From the NCBI RefSeq assembly GCF_016907235.1, contig NZ_JAFBBO010000001.1, forward strand, positions 1-64,000: a stretch of DNA of 64,000 nucleotides, written 5' to 3'. A program made the translations under genes and the position numbers. Below the pieces are notes generated by a model. The model saw only the letters and a list, made by a program, of their open reading frames with translations, was not told the DNA's origin and searched no databases. This DNA is from Oerskovia jenensis (GTDB lineage: Bacteria > Actinomycetota > Actinomycetes > Actinomycetales > Cellulomonadaceae). Every line of letters starts with the position of its first letter. Within the stretch, counting starts at the first letter, position 1. Below, one piece after another: positions 25,669-33,158 of the stretch.

Positions 25669-26424
25669 GTGTCGACGAACTTCAGCCCCCTGCGCCGGAC
25701 GGTCCAGCTCACGCTCGGACTGTTCGGCTTCTCCCTGACCATGGCCATGCTCATCCACTCAGGAATGGGCGCCATGCCGTGGGACGTCTTCCACCAGGGC
25801 GTTGCCCTGCGCTCCGGCCTCGCGCTCGGCGTCGTCGTCGTCGCGTCGAGCGTCGTCGTCATGCTGCTGTGGATCCCGCTGCGCCAGCGCCCCGGGATCG
25901 GCACGATCGCCAACATCGTCGTGATCGGCGCGACCCTCGACCCGTTCCTGCTGCTGCTCGAGCGTGTCGACCCCGACCCCTCCACGGCAGGACGAGTGGC
26001 GCTCGCGGTCGCGGGTGTGGCCCTCAACGGCGTCGCGACCGCGGCCTACCTCGGGGCGCGCCTGGGCCCGGGCCCGCGTGACGGCCTCATGACCGGACTG
26101 GTCGCCCGCACCGGCTGGCCCGTGCGGCGGGTCAAGACCGCGATCGAGGTTCTCGTGGTCGCGATCGGCTTCGCGCTCGGCGGGACGCTCGGGTGGGCGA
26201 CGGTCCTGTACGCGCTGGGCGTGGGGCCCGTCGTCCAGGTGGCCGCGCGGTGGCTCGCGCCGCACCTGCGGCCGGCGGTCGTACCGTTCTCCACGTCGCC
26301 CGACGGCGCCGCGCACCTCCCGGGGCACGTCGCCCCGGGCGAGGGTTCCTCTGACGCGGGTGGTGCTCCCGGCGCGGGTGGCCGGGGAGAGGTACCGGGC
26401 GAGCCCGAGCCGAACGCGGCATAG
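25669..26424 (+). CDS. YczE/YyaS/YitT-type membrane protein
   Basis: A 251-residue membrane protein with about five or six hydrophobic helices in the first 195 residues. The signature MLIHSGMGAMPWDVFHQG after helix 1 and LGPGPRDGLMTGL in the central part are typical of the YczE family. The last 55 residues are a Gly/Pro/Ala-rich tail with no structure. The function of the family is unknown, although co-occurrence with a MocR regulator suggests transport of an amino compound or vitamin. The GTG start has GGGGAG directly upstream. Confidence 0.85.
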   Translation: MSTNFSPLRRTVQLTLGLFGFSLTMAMLIHSGMGAMPWDVFHQGVALRSGLALGVVVVASSVVVMLLWIPLRQRPGIGTIANIVVIGATLDPFLLLLERVDPDPSTAGRVALAVAGVALNGVATAAYLGARLGPGPRDGLMTGLVARTGWPVRRVKTAIEVLVVAIGFALGGTLGWATVLYALGVGPVVQVAARWLAPHLRPAVVPFSTSPDGAAHLPGHVAPGEGSSDAGGAPGAGGRGEVPGEPEPNAA

Positions 26425-26531
26425 AGCGGTGCCCGCTCGGACGGTCGCGTCCGTCGCCGAGCGGGAGCTCGGGCTCGTCCGTGCCCCCTCCGAACAGCCC
26501 GGGACGCGCACTCGGCGGGACCCGGCTCGAG

Positions 26532-26581
26532 GCCCGACGGCGGAGCGCGCCCGGATGCCCGGGTGCGCTCCGCCGTCGGGC
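26532..26581. terminator. very strong bidirectional terminator
   Basis: GCCCGACGGCGGAGCGC and GCGCTCCGCCGTCGGGC form a perfect 17-bp stem, extended inside by CCCGG/CCGGG around ATGC. It lies between the convergent yczE and siderophore-interacting genes and fits termination from both sides. Confidence 0.75.
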
Positions 26582-26667
26582 GGCCAGGGGCGGGCGCCGT
26601 GCGGGCGCCCGTACCGGCGGGTGACCGGCGGACGACCGGCGGGTGACAGCCGGACGCGCCTTGCGGA

Positions 26668-27507
26668 CTAGTGCTGGTGCGCCGGCTCCGCATGATGGTC
26701 GTGGTCGTGGGCGTCCTCGGCGTCGCGGTCCGCGCGGACGTTGACCTTCCCGGCGGTCCAGTACCCGACGACCTGGTGCCGGTCGCGGGCCATGCCCCAC
26801 GCGGACCGGAGCGTGCGGCGGATGTCACGGCTCGCGGCGCTCTCGCACGCGACCCACGCGTAGCCCGGGGTCTCCAGGACGGGCAGGGCGCGCACGGCCT
26901 CGACGAGCGCCGCGCCCGGGCGTGCGCCCTCCGGGGTCACGAGCCAGGTGTACGTCACGTCGCCGCGGGTCTCGAGCTCCTGACGGTCCTCGAGCGTCGG
27001 CACCTCCACGACCGCGTGCGCGACGCCGCCCGGTGGGAGCTCCTCGACGATGCGCCCGAGCCCGGGCAGTCCGGTCGGGTCGGCGACGAGCAGGCGCCAC
27101 TCGGCGTCGGCCGGGGCGTCGTAGTAGCTGCGCGACTCGCCGCCCGCGAACACTCCCAGGACGTGGCCCGGTTCGGCGCGCTCGGCCCAGTCGGACGCGA
27201 GGCCGCCCGGGTGCACGGCGAGGTCGACCACGATCGTGCGACCCTCGTCGTGCACCCGGCGGGCCGTGTAGTGGCGCCACGGCGGCTCGGTGCCCTCGAC
27301 GGGCACGACGCCGTAGTCGTCCTGGTTGAAGAACTCGATCTCGGCGACGGTCTCACCGGGGAACGGGAACGCGAGGTCGATGCGTTCGTCGCCCTGTCCG
27401 TCGGTCGTCCACGTCCAGTCGCCGACGACCTCGAGGTGGACACGGACCATGTGCGGCGTGAGGCGCGTCGCCGTGACGACGCGGGCCGGGAAGCAAGGAG
27501 AAGCCAT
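26668..27507 (-). CDS. siderophore-interacting protein (ferric-siderophore reductase)
   Basis: A 279-residue flavin/NAD(P)H-type reductase thought to release iron from imported ferric siderophores in the cytosol. The FAD-binding N-terminal part has RVHLEVVGD, followed by RHYTARRV and VDLAVHPGGLASDWA; the C-terminal SIP domain has LLVADPTGLPGLGRIVEELP and GYAWVACESAASRDIRR. A histidine-rich tail (DAHDHDHHAEPAHQH) may bind metal. TACCGT 6 nt before the ATG suggests a leaderless mRNA. No IdeR/DmdR-type iron box was recognised near the start, and no siderophore synthesis or import gene is in the window. Confidence 0.92.
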   Translation of the reverse strand: MASPCFPARVVTATRLTPHMVRVHLEVVGDWTWTTDGQGDERIDLAFPFPGETVAEIEFFNQDDYGVVPVEGTEPPWRHYTARRVHDEGRTIVVDLAVHPGGLASDWAERAEPGHVLGVFAGGESRSYYDAPADAEWRLLVADPTGLPGLGRIVEELPPGGVAHAVVEVPTLEDRQELETRGDVTYTWLVTPEGARPGAALVEAVRALPVLETPGYAWVACESAASRDIRRTLRSAWGMARDRHQVVGYWTAGKVNVRADRDAEDAHDHDHHAEPAHQH

Positions 27508-27513
27508 CCGGCC

Positions 27514-27519
27514 ACGGTA
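27514..27519 (-). promoter_or_regulatory. -10 of a leaderless promoter (siderophore-interacting protein)
   Basis: TACCGT on the minus strand ends 6 nt before the ATG. Confidence 0.4.
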
Positions 27520-27622
27520 GGCCGGGGCATGGGGTGCTGTGGGGACAGGATGTAGCGCGAACCGGCCACCGGAGGGACGTCCGGTCGGGCCGGCGGCGCG
27601 CGGGGGCCACGAGAAGGCGTGA

Positions 27623-27667
27623 CGCCGACGACCCCGGGTGCTCGGTGAGCACCCGGGGTCGTCGGCG
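27623..27667. terminator. perfect 21-bp hairpin after the aldo/keto reductase
   Basis: The 5' arm, containing CGACGACCCCGGGTGCTC, is perfectly complementary to the 3' arm over 21 bp with a GGT loop. It lies about 50 nt beyond the reductase stop. Confidence 0.75.
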
Positions 27668-27719
27668 ACCGGTCAGCGGGTCGGCCGGTCAGGGGGGACG
27701 AGTCCCCGGTGACGCCGGG

Positions 27720-28724
27720 TCAGCGCGGCCCGGGGGCTCCCGCCGCGGTCTTGCCGGCGTCGCGCTCGACGACGTCGCCGAGGATCTCGTCGATCTTCGC
27801 CAGGAGCTCGGCGGGGATGACCACGCCGGACGCCTTGACGTTCTCGGCGACCTGCTCGGGGCGCGAGGCGCCGATGAGGGCGGCCGCGACGTTGTCGTTC
27901 TGCAGGACCCACGCGACCGCGAGCTGCGCCTGGGTCAGGCCCAGCTCGTCGGCGACGGCCTTCAGCTGCTGGACGCGCGTGAGCACGTCCTCGGTCATGA
28001 ACTGCTGGATGAAGCGCGAGCCGTTGGCGTCGGTGGCGCGCGACCCGGCGGGGGCGGGCTGGCCGGGCAGGTACTTGCCGCTCAGGACGCCCTGCGCGAC
28101 GGGGGACCAGACGATCTGGGACAGGCCCAGCTCGCGCGAGGTCGGGACGACCTCGTCCTCGATGACGCGCCACAGCATCGAGTACTGGGGCTGGGAGGAG
28201 ATGAGCTGGAAGCCGAGCTCCTTCGAGAGGGCGTGGCCCGCGCGGATCTGGTCCGCGGTCCACTCGCTCACGCCGATGTAGAGCGCCTTGCCCTGGCGGA
28301 CGATGTCGGCGAACGCCTGCATCGTCTCCTCGAGCGGGGTCGACTGGTCGAACCGGTGCGCCTGGTAGAGGTCGACGTAGTCGGTGCCGAGGCGCTTCAG
28401 CGAGCCGTCGATCGACTCCATGACGTGCTTGCGCGACAGGCCCGAGTCGTTGGCCCCGCCGGGGCCCGTGGGCCAGTAGACCTTCGTGAAGATCTCGAGG
28501 GACTCGCGGCGCTGCCCCTTGAGGGCGTCGCCGAGGACCTGCTCGGCCTTGGTGTTCGCGTAGACGTCCGCGGTGTCGAACGTGGTGATGCCGGCGTCGA
28601 GGGCGGCGTGGACGCACTGGGTGGCGACGTCGTTCTCGACCTGCGAGCCGTGGGTGAGCCAGTTGCCGTAGGTGATCTCGGAGATCTTGAGGCCGGAGTT
28701 GCCGAGGAAGCGGTAGTTGGGCAT
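27720..28724 (-). CDS. aldo/keto reductase (AKR6-like)
   Basis: A 334-residue NADPH-dependent (beta/alpha)8 reductase. The catalytic tetrad is visible as DTADVY (Asp and Tyr), IFTKVYW (Lys) and YQAHRFD (His). The cofactor pocket contains SPVAQGVLSGKYLPG and LIGASRPEQVAENV. Sequence style is closest to the voltage-gated potassium-channel beta subunit/YghZ group, which reduces methylglyoxal and other aldehydes. TAGTGT lies 7 nt before the ATG, so a leaderless mRNA is likely. It is monocistronic. Confidence 0.93.
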   Translation of the reverse strand: MPNYRFLGNSGLKISEITYGNWLTHGSQVENDVATQCVHAALDAGITTFDTADVYANTKAEQVLGDALKGQRRESLEIFTKVYWPTGPGGANDSGLSRKHVMESIDGSLKRLGTDYVDLYQAHRFDQSTPLEETMQAFADIVRQGKALYIGVSEWTADQIRAGHALSKELGFQLISSQPQYSMLWRVIEDEVVPTSRELGLSQIVWSPVAQGVLSGKYLPGQPAPAGSRATDANGSRFIQQFMTEDVLTRVQQLKAVADELGLTQAQLAVAWVLQNDNVAAALIGASRPEQVAENVKASGVVIPAELLAKIDEILGDVVERDAGKTAAGAPGPR

Positions 28725-28793
28725 GGGGACAACACTAGGTTGCCCGGGGCACCTCGGGGAACTGGGGCCGTCCGGCGGACCGGACGCGAGCGG

Positions 28794-29396
28794 CTACGCG
28801 GGGAAGGAGCCGTGCTTCTTGTGCATGGGCTTGGGCAGGCGTGCGCGGCGCAGCTGGAACGCGCGCATCACGGCATACATCGCGTTGCCCTTGGGGGAGT
28901 CCGGACCGAACTTCGCGACCAGGCGCTTCTTGAGCGAGCGCCACATGATGAACGCGTCGATGATCGTGATGAGCACGATCCCGTAGAGCACGAAGATGAT
29001 GATCGTCGCCATGTTCAGGTTCTGGGAGAACACGAACGTCAGGACGATGAAGACCAGGGCGACGGGCAGGAAGAACTCACCGAGGTTCCAGCGGGCGTCC
29101 ACGTAGTCGCGCACGTAGCGCTTGACCGGGCCCTTGTCGCGGGCGGGCATGTAGCGCTCGTCGCCCGTCTGCATGGCCTGGAACTGGCGGTCGCGTGCCT
29201 CACGCTGCTGCTGGCGCGCGGTCTTGGACGCGGACTTGCGGTCCGAGGGCACGAGCGGCCGCTTGTTGGCGGCCTCGGCGACCTTGCGCTTGGGCGTCGG
29301 CCTGCCCTTGCCGGCCTTCTCGATCTCGGCTGCGGCGGCAACCGGGTCGGGGGCGTCGTTCGACGAGGGCGCGGAGGACTTGTTGCGTGAGAACAC
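28794..29396 (-). CDS. DUF3043 membrane protein
   Basis: A 200-residue protein matching the actinobacterial DUF3043 family. It has a charged, lysine-rich N-terminal half with KRKVAEAANKRPLVPSDRK and ARQQQREARDR, then YVRDYVDARWNLGEFFLPV and two transmembrane helices at about 120-140 and 148-168, and a basic C-terminus (MHKKHGSFPA). Function is unknown. The GTG start is taken where TACGCT lies 6 nt upstream; an in-frame extension into the divergent dipeptidase promoter was rejected. Confidence 0.83.
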   Translation of the reverse strand: MFSRNKSSAPSSNDAPDPVAAAAEIEKAGKGRPTPKRKVAEAANKRPLVPSDRKSASKTARQQQREARDRQFQAMQTGDERYMPARDKGPVKRYVRDYVDARWNLGEFFLPVALVFIVLTFVFSQNLNMATIIIFVLYGIVLITIIDAFIMWRSLKKRLVAKFGPDSPKGNAMYAVMRAFQLRRARLPKPMHKKHGSFPA

Positions 29397-29468
29397 AGGT
29401 CCAGCGTAGTCGAGGACGGGGGCTGCCTCGGCACGGGTCGTGGGCAGGAGCGGAGGCGTACCGGCGGG

Positions 29469-29474
29469 TAGCGT
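29469..29474 (+). promoter_or_regulatory. -10 of a leaderless promoter (dipeptidase)
   Basis: TAGCGT ends 7 nt before the GTG start of the dipeptidase gene. Confidence 0.45.
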
Positions 29475-29481
29475 TGCCCGG

Positions 29482-30882
29482 GTGAACAGCACACCTGGAA
29501 CCAGCACCCTTTCCGAGCCCGACGACGTCGCTCACCTGCGCGCCCGGGTCGCCGAGCTCTTCCCCGCCCTGCGCGAGGACCTCGAGGCGCTCGTGCGCAT
29601 CCCGTCGGTGTCCAACTCCGCGTTCGACCAGGCGCACGTCGCGGCGAGCGCCGAGGCCGTGGCCGAGCTCCTGCGCGGAGCGGGGATGCCCGAGGTGCAG
29701 ATCCTGCACGCCACGGGCGTCGCGGGTCCGCTCGGTGCGCCCGCGGTCGTCGCGCGCCGCCCGGCCCCGGAGGGCGCCCCGACGGTCCTGCTCTACGCGC
29801 ACCACGACGTGCAGCCCCCGGGGGACGCAGCCGCGTGGGACACGGACCCGTTCGTCCCGACCGAGGTCGACGGTCGGCTGTTCGGTCGTGGTGCGGCCGA
29901 CGACAAGGCCGGGATCGTGGCGCACGTGGGCGCGCTGCGGGCGCTGTCCGCGCTGGGCGACCTGCCGATCGGCGTGACGGTCTTCGTCGAGGGCGAGGAG
30001 GAGGTCGGGTCGCCGAGCTTCCTGCCGTTCCTGAACCAGCACAAGGACCTCCTCGCGGCCGACGTGATCGTGGTCGCGGACTCCGCCAACTGGAAGGTCG
30101 GCGTCCCAGGCCTCACCACGAGCCTGCGCGGCCTGGTCGACTGCGACGTCGAGGTCGCGGTGCTGGGCCACGCGGTGCACTCGGGTATGTTCGGCGGTCC
30201 GGTGCTCGACGCGCTCACGCTGCTCTCGCGCCTGATCGCCACCCTCCACGACGAGCAGGGCAACGTCGCGGTCGAGGGCCTGGTCTCCGCACCGGACCCG
30301 ACCGTCGACTACGAGGAGGCGGACTTCCGCGCGGACTCCTCGGTGCTCGACGGTGTCCGCCTCGCGGGCGAGGGGACGCTGACGGGCCGCCTGTGGACCA
30401 AGCCGGCGCTGTCGGTCATCGGGATCGACGCACCCAGCGTCGCGCACGCGTCCAACACGCTGACCCCGCGCGCGACGGCCAAGCTCTCGCTGCGCATCGC
30501 GCCCGGCCAGGACCCGGCGGCCGCGCTCGCGGCGCTGCGCGCGCACCTCGAGTCGAACGCGCCGTTCGGCGCGCAGGTCACGGTGCACGACGGCGAGACG
30601 GGCAAGCCGTTCCAGGCGCCGACCGACTCGTCCGCGATGCAGGCCGCGCGCTGGGCGTTCGAGACGTCGTGGGGCACGGCGCCGGTGGACATCGGCATCG
30701 GCGGCTCGATCCCGTTCATCGCGGACCTGCTCGACGTCTTCCCCGACGCAGCCATCCTCGTGACGGGTGTCGAGGACCCCGACTCGCGCGCGCACGGTGC
30801 CAACGAGTCGGTGCACCTCGGCGAGCTCGAGAAGGTCGTGCTGGCCGAGGCGCTCCTGCTGACGCGGCTCGCGCGCGGTTGA
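29482..30882 (+). CDS. M20 family dipeptidase
   Basis: A 466-residue two-zinc metallopeptidase of the M20/carnosinase-like type, acting on dipeptides in the cytosol. Metal-binding motifs follow in order: YAHHDVQPPG (His, Asp), RGAADDKAGIV (bridging Asp), and VEGEEEVGSPS (catalytic Glu-Glu). The dimerisation domain starts near LTTSLRGLVDCDVEV and contains HAVHSGMFGGPV with a conserved His. The late metal His is in GANESVHLGE. The length is normal. The gene is probably leaderless and ends at a nested hairpin. Confidence 0.94.
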   Translation: MNSTPGTSTLSEPDDVAHLRARVAELFPALREDLEALVRIPSVSNSAFDQAHVAASAEAVAELLRGAGMPEVQILHATGVAGPLGAPAVVARRPAPEGAPTVLLYAHHDVQPPGDAAAWDTDPFVPTEVDGRLFGRGAADDKAGIVAHVGALRALSALGDLPIGVTVFVEGEEEVGSPSFLPFLNQHKDLLAADVIVVADSANWKVGVPGLTTSLRGLVDCDVEVAVLGHAVHSGMFGGPVLDALTLLSRLIATLHDEQGNVAVEGLVSAPDPTVDYEEADFRADSSVLDGVRLAGEGTLTGRLWTKPALSVIGIDAPSVAHASNTLTPRATAKLSLRIAPGQDPAAALAALRAHLESNAPFGAQVTVHDGETGKPFQAPTDSSAMQAARWAFETSWGTAPVDIGIGGSIPFIADLLDVFPDAAILVTGVEDPDSRAHGANESVHLGELEKVVLAEALLLTRLARG

Positions 30883-30888
30883 GTCGTC

Positions 30889-30947
30889 GCCGAGAACGGG
30901 CCTGCGGTCGCCATCGGCTCGATGGCGACCGCACGCTCGTTCTCGGC
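30889..30947 (+). repeat. nested two-tier inverted repeat after the dipeptidase
   Basis: Outer arms GCCGAGAACG and CGTTCTCGGC flank inner arms GCGGTCGCCATC and GATGGCGACCGC, with 5-nt spacers on both sides and a 5-nt loop. It starts 6 nt past the dipeptidase stop, so it can terminate that transcript. Confidence 0.75.
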
Positions 30948-30965
30948 AGCCGGTGACCCCGGTGC

Positions 30966-30971
30966 TACGTT
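30966..30971 (+). promoter_or_regulatory. -10 of a leaderless promoter (AraC-type gene)
   Basis: TACGTT ends 6 nt before the ATG. Confidence 0.4.
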
Positions 30972-30977
30972 CGGAGC

Positions 30978-31403
30978 ATGACCCCGCAGGAGATCGAGGA
31001 GCTCGTGCTGCTGCGCCGCGCCCGGGACCTCATGGACCGGGAGTACACGTCACCGCTCGACGTCCCGACCATGGCGCGCAAGGCCCTCATGTCTCCCGCG
31101 CACTTCTCGCGCCGGTTCCGGGCGACGTACGGCGAGACGCCGTACTGCTACCTCATGACGCGCCGGATCGAGCGGGCCATGGCCCTGCTGCGGGGCGGTG
31201 CGAGCGTCACGGACGCGTGCATGGCGGTCGGGTGTACGTCGCTCGGCTCGTTCAGCTCGAAGTTCACCGAGATCGTGGGCGAGACGCCCTCGGCGTACCG
31301 CAGCCGCGAGCACGCCGCGGTCAAGGCCATGCCGCCGTGCGTGGCCCAGGTCCTGACGCGGCCGGCACGCGGCGCCGCCGCCACCAGGACCACCGCGCAC
31401 TGA
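30978..31403 (+). CDS. short AraC-family regulator without a sensor domain
   Basis: A 141-residue protein consisting almost only of the two-helix-turn-helix AraC domain: MARKALMSPAHFSRRFRATYG (first HTH) and VTDACMAVGCTSLGSFSSKFTEIVGETPSAYR (second HTH and signature). It lacks the usual ligand-binding domain, so it may act constitutively or need a partner. It is followed by a VOC-family gene on the same strand with its own -10, a pairing often seen for MarA/SoxS-like small regulators with a glyoxalase-type partner. Target genes are unknown; the VOC gene is the obvious candidate. Confidence 0.88.
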   Translation: MTPQEIEELVLLRRARDLMDREYTSPLDVPTMARKALMSPAHFSRRFRATYGETPYCYLMTRRIERAMALLRGGASVTDACMAVGCTSLGSFSSKFTEIVGETPSAYRSREHAAVKAMPPCVAQVLTRPARGAAATRTTAH

Positions 31404-31475
31404 GCACGGCGCAGCCCCCGAAGGGGACCGCCCGCATCGAGCAGGATCGGAGAAGCGGGCGCACGAGGCCCGTCC

Positions 31476-31481
31476 TAGAGT
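31476..31481 (+). promoter_or_regulatory. -10 of a leaderless promoter (VOC gene)
   Basis: TAGAGT ends 7 nt before the ATG. Confidence 0.45.
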
Positions 31482-31488
31482 CGCGGTC

Positions 31489-31899
31489 ATGACCATCTCA
31501 CTGAAGTTCTGCAACATCACCGTCAACGACGTCGACGAGTCGATCGCTTTCTACAGCGACGCGCTCGGGCTCAAGGTGCACAACGACGTGGGCTCCGAGG
31601 GGTTCCGCTGGGTCACGCTCGGGTCGGACGCCCAGCCCGGGCTGGGCATCGTGCTCTCGGCGCCGCACGCGGGTCGCTCGCAGGCCGACGGCGACGCGCT
31701 CCAGGAGCTCATGATCAAGGGTGTCCTGCCGATCCTCGTGTTCGCGACCGACGACGTCGACGCGCTCTTCGAGACCGTCCGGGCGTCGGGTGCCGAGGTC
31801 CTGCAGGAGCCCATGGACCAGGACTGGGGTCCGCGCGACTGCGCGTTCCGGGACCCGTCGGGCAACCTGGTCCGGATCGCTCAGGCGGTTGCGGCCTGA
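31489..31899 (+). CDS. VOC (glyoxalase/bleomycin-resistance fold) protein
   Basis: A 136-residue protein of the vicinal oxygen chelate superfamily with two beta-alpha-beta-beta-beta modules: LKFCNITVNDVDESIAFYSDALGL and VFATDDVDALFETVRASG, ending in FRDPSGNLVRIAQ. These carry the typical metal-site and substrate-pocket layout, but the metal ligands are not unambiguous. Reaction unknown; relatives are lyases, dioxygenases or drug-binding proteins. The stop codon lies in the first copy of a 25-bp tandem repeat, so the C-terminus has been altered by repeat expansion or lies at its edge. Confidence 0.88.
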   Translation: MTISLKFCNITVNDVDESIAFYSDALGLKVHNDVGSEGFRWVTLGSDAQPGLGIVLSAPHAGRSQADGDALQELMIKGVLPILVFATDDVDALFETVRASGAEVLQEPMDQDWGPRDCAFRDPSGNLVRIAQAVAA

Positions 31900-31951
31900 C
31901 GAGGGGCGAGCGGTTGCGGCCTGACGAGGGGCGAGTGGTTGCGGCCTGACG
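31886..31951. repeat. 25-bp tandem repeat across the VOC stop codon
   Basis: The unit begins CGGTTGCGGCCTGACGAGGG. It is present in two full copies and one partial copy with a single C/T difference. The TGA stop of the VOC gene lies in copy one, so the later copies are non-coding. Confidence 0.75.
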
Positions 31952-32009
31952 GCTGGTGGAACCGACGTTGCCCGTGGTCGTCGCGCGCGCCGGGTGGTGG
32001 GATGGGGAC

Positions 32010-32834
32010 ATGGCGAACGAGACGATGGTCCCCCTCCTGCCCTGCGCGTCGATCGACGAGATCCACGACTTCTCCGTGGCCCTCGGGTTCGAGGTGACCT
32101 ACCGGCAGTCCCGGCCCAACCCGTACCTCGCGCTGCGTCGCGGCGGCATCGACCTGCACTACTTCGCGATGGACGGTTTCCGTCCCGAGGACTCGTACGG
32201 CTCGTGCCTGGTCGTGGTCGACGACACCGAGCCCCTGTACGAGGCGTGGGCCGCGGGGCTGCGCGAGATGTACGGGAGGCTGCCGCTGAGCGGGTTCCCG
32301 CGCATCACGCGGCCCCGTCGTCGGGCGAACGCGGGTGGGCTCAGCGGCTTCAGCCTCGTGGACCCCGCGGGGAACTGGTTGCGGGTCGTGCGGCGGCCCG
32401 AGCAGGCAGCGACGGGGACGGGTTCCGGCTCGTCGGCGACCCGGACGCCTGGGGAGCCCTCGGGGCCGGGCGAGGACGCCGGCCCCGCCGACGGCCCACC
32501 GGGGGAGTCGCGCCTGCTGCTGGCCGTGGCCAACGCGGTGGTCCAGGCGGACTCGCGCGGCGACGTCGGGCAGGCCGTGAAGATCCTCGACGGCGCGCTG
32601 CGCCGAGACGCCGAGGCCGGGGATCTGGGGGCCTCCGCTCGCGACCGGGTCGAGGCCCAGGCCTTCCGTGCCGAGCTGGCCGTCCGGCTCGACGACGCCG
32701 CGACCGCCCGGCGCATGGTCGACGAGGTGGACCGGTGCGTGGCCTCGGCCCGGGGGCAGCACCTCACGCAGGACCTGACGACGGTCCTCGTCCAGCTCGA
32801 GGACGTCAGGGCGTGGTTGTCGACCCAGGGATGA
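32010..32834 (+). CDS. VOC-type protein with a helical C-terminal extension
   Basis: A 274-residue protein. The first 125 residues form a VOC/bleomycin-resistance-like domain (LLPCASIDEIHDFSVALGFEVTY, GGIDLHYFAMDGF, GFSLVDPAGNWLRVV). A disordered Gly/Pro/Ser-rich linker follows (about 130-165), then a roughly 100-residue alpha-helical, TPR-like region with SRLLLAVANAVVQADSRGD and LDDAATARRMVDEVDRC. The helical tail is unusual for this fold. Its last 29 bp overlap the end of a convergent gene. The ATG chosen removes an upstream extension with no ribosome site. Function is unknown. Confidence 0.75.
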   Translation: MANETMVPLLPCASIDEIHDFSVALGFEVTYRQSRPNPYLALRRGGIDLHYFAMDGFRPEDSYGSCLVVVDDTEPLYEAWAAGLREMYGRLPLSGFPRITRPRRRANAGGLSGFSLVDPAGNWLRVVRRPEQAATGTGSGSSATRTPGEPSGPGEDAGPADGPPGESRLLLAVANAVVQADSRGDVGQAVKILDGALRRDAEAGDLGASARDRVEAQAFRAELAVRLDDAATARRMVDEVDRCVASARGQHLTQDLTTVLVQLEDVRAWLSTQG

Positions 32835-33132
32835 CGGACACCTCGCGGTAGTGCTCGACGACCGGGAACGGGTCGTAGAAGTGGTGCAGCAGCGCCTTCC
32901 ACCGGAGGTAGTCGGGCGAGCCGCGGAAGCCTTCGGTGTGCGCCTCGAGGCTGTCCCAGCGCACGAGCAGCAGGTACGTCGAGGGGCGCTCGACGCACCG
33001 CGACACCGAGAGCCCGCCGAAGCCGGGCATCGCGGAGATGATCGTCCGCGCGTGCGCGAAGGCCTCCTCGAAGGCGGCCTCCCGACCAGGAACCACGTGC
33101 AGCAGGGCGTGCTCGAGCACCTCGTCCGTCAT
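32806..33132 (-). CDS. antibiotic biosynthesis monooxygenase (ABM) domain protein
   Basis: A 108-residue dimeric ferredoxin-like fold protein. It begins MTDEVLEHALLHVVPGREAA and has the family helix EEAFAHARTIISAMPGF and the strand pair YLLLVRWDSLEAH, ending PFPVVEHYREV. Members are small monooxygenases or haem-related enzymes; this one lacks a distinctive IsdG-type haem motif, so the substrate is open. TACGCT lies 7 nt before the ATG, giving a likely leaderless start. The 3' end overlaps the convergent VOC-type gene by 29 bp, so there is no room for a hairpin terminator. Confidence 0.85.
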   Translation of the reverse strand: MTDEVLEHALLHVVPGREAAFEEAFAHARTIISAMPGFGGLSVSRCVERPSTYLLLVRWDSLEAHTEGFRGSPDYLRWKALLHHFYDPFPVVEHYREVSVIPGSTTTP

Positions 33133-33139
33133 GGTCCGC

Positions 33140-33145
33140 AGCGTA
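33140..33145 (-). promoter_or_regulatory. -10 of a leaderless promoter (ABM gene)
   Basis: TACGCT on the minus strand ends 7 nt before the ATG. Confidence 0.4.
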
Positions 33146-33158
33146 GGGCGGCGCGGGC

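Noticed and set aside
25608-26027. N-terminal extension of the MocR protein
   Set aside because: It would overlap the divergent yczE gene and adds no recognisable domain; the ATG at 25607 precedes a normal GntR domain.
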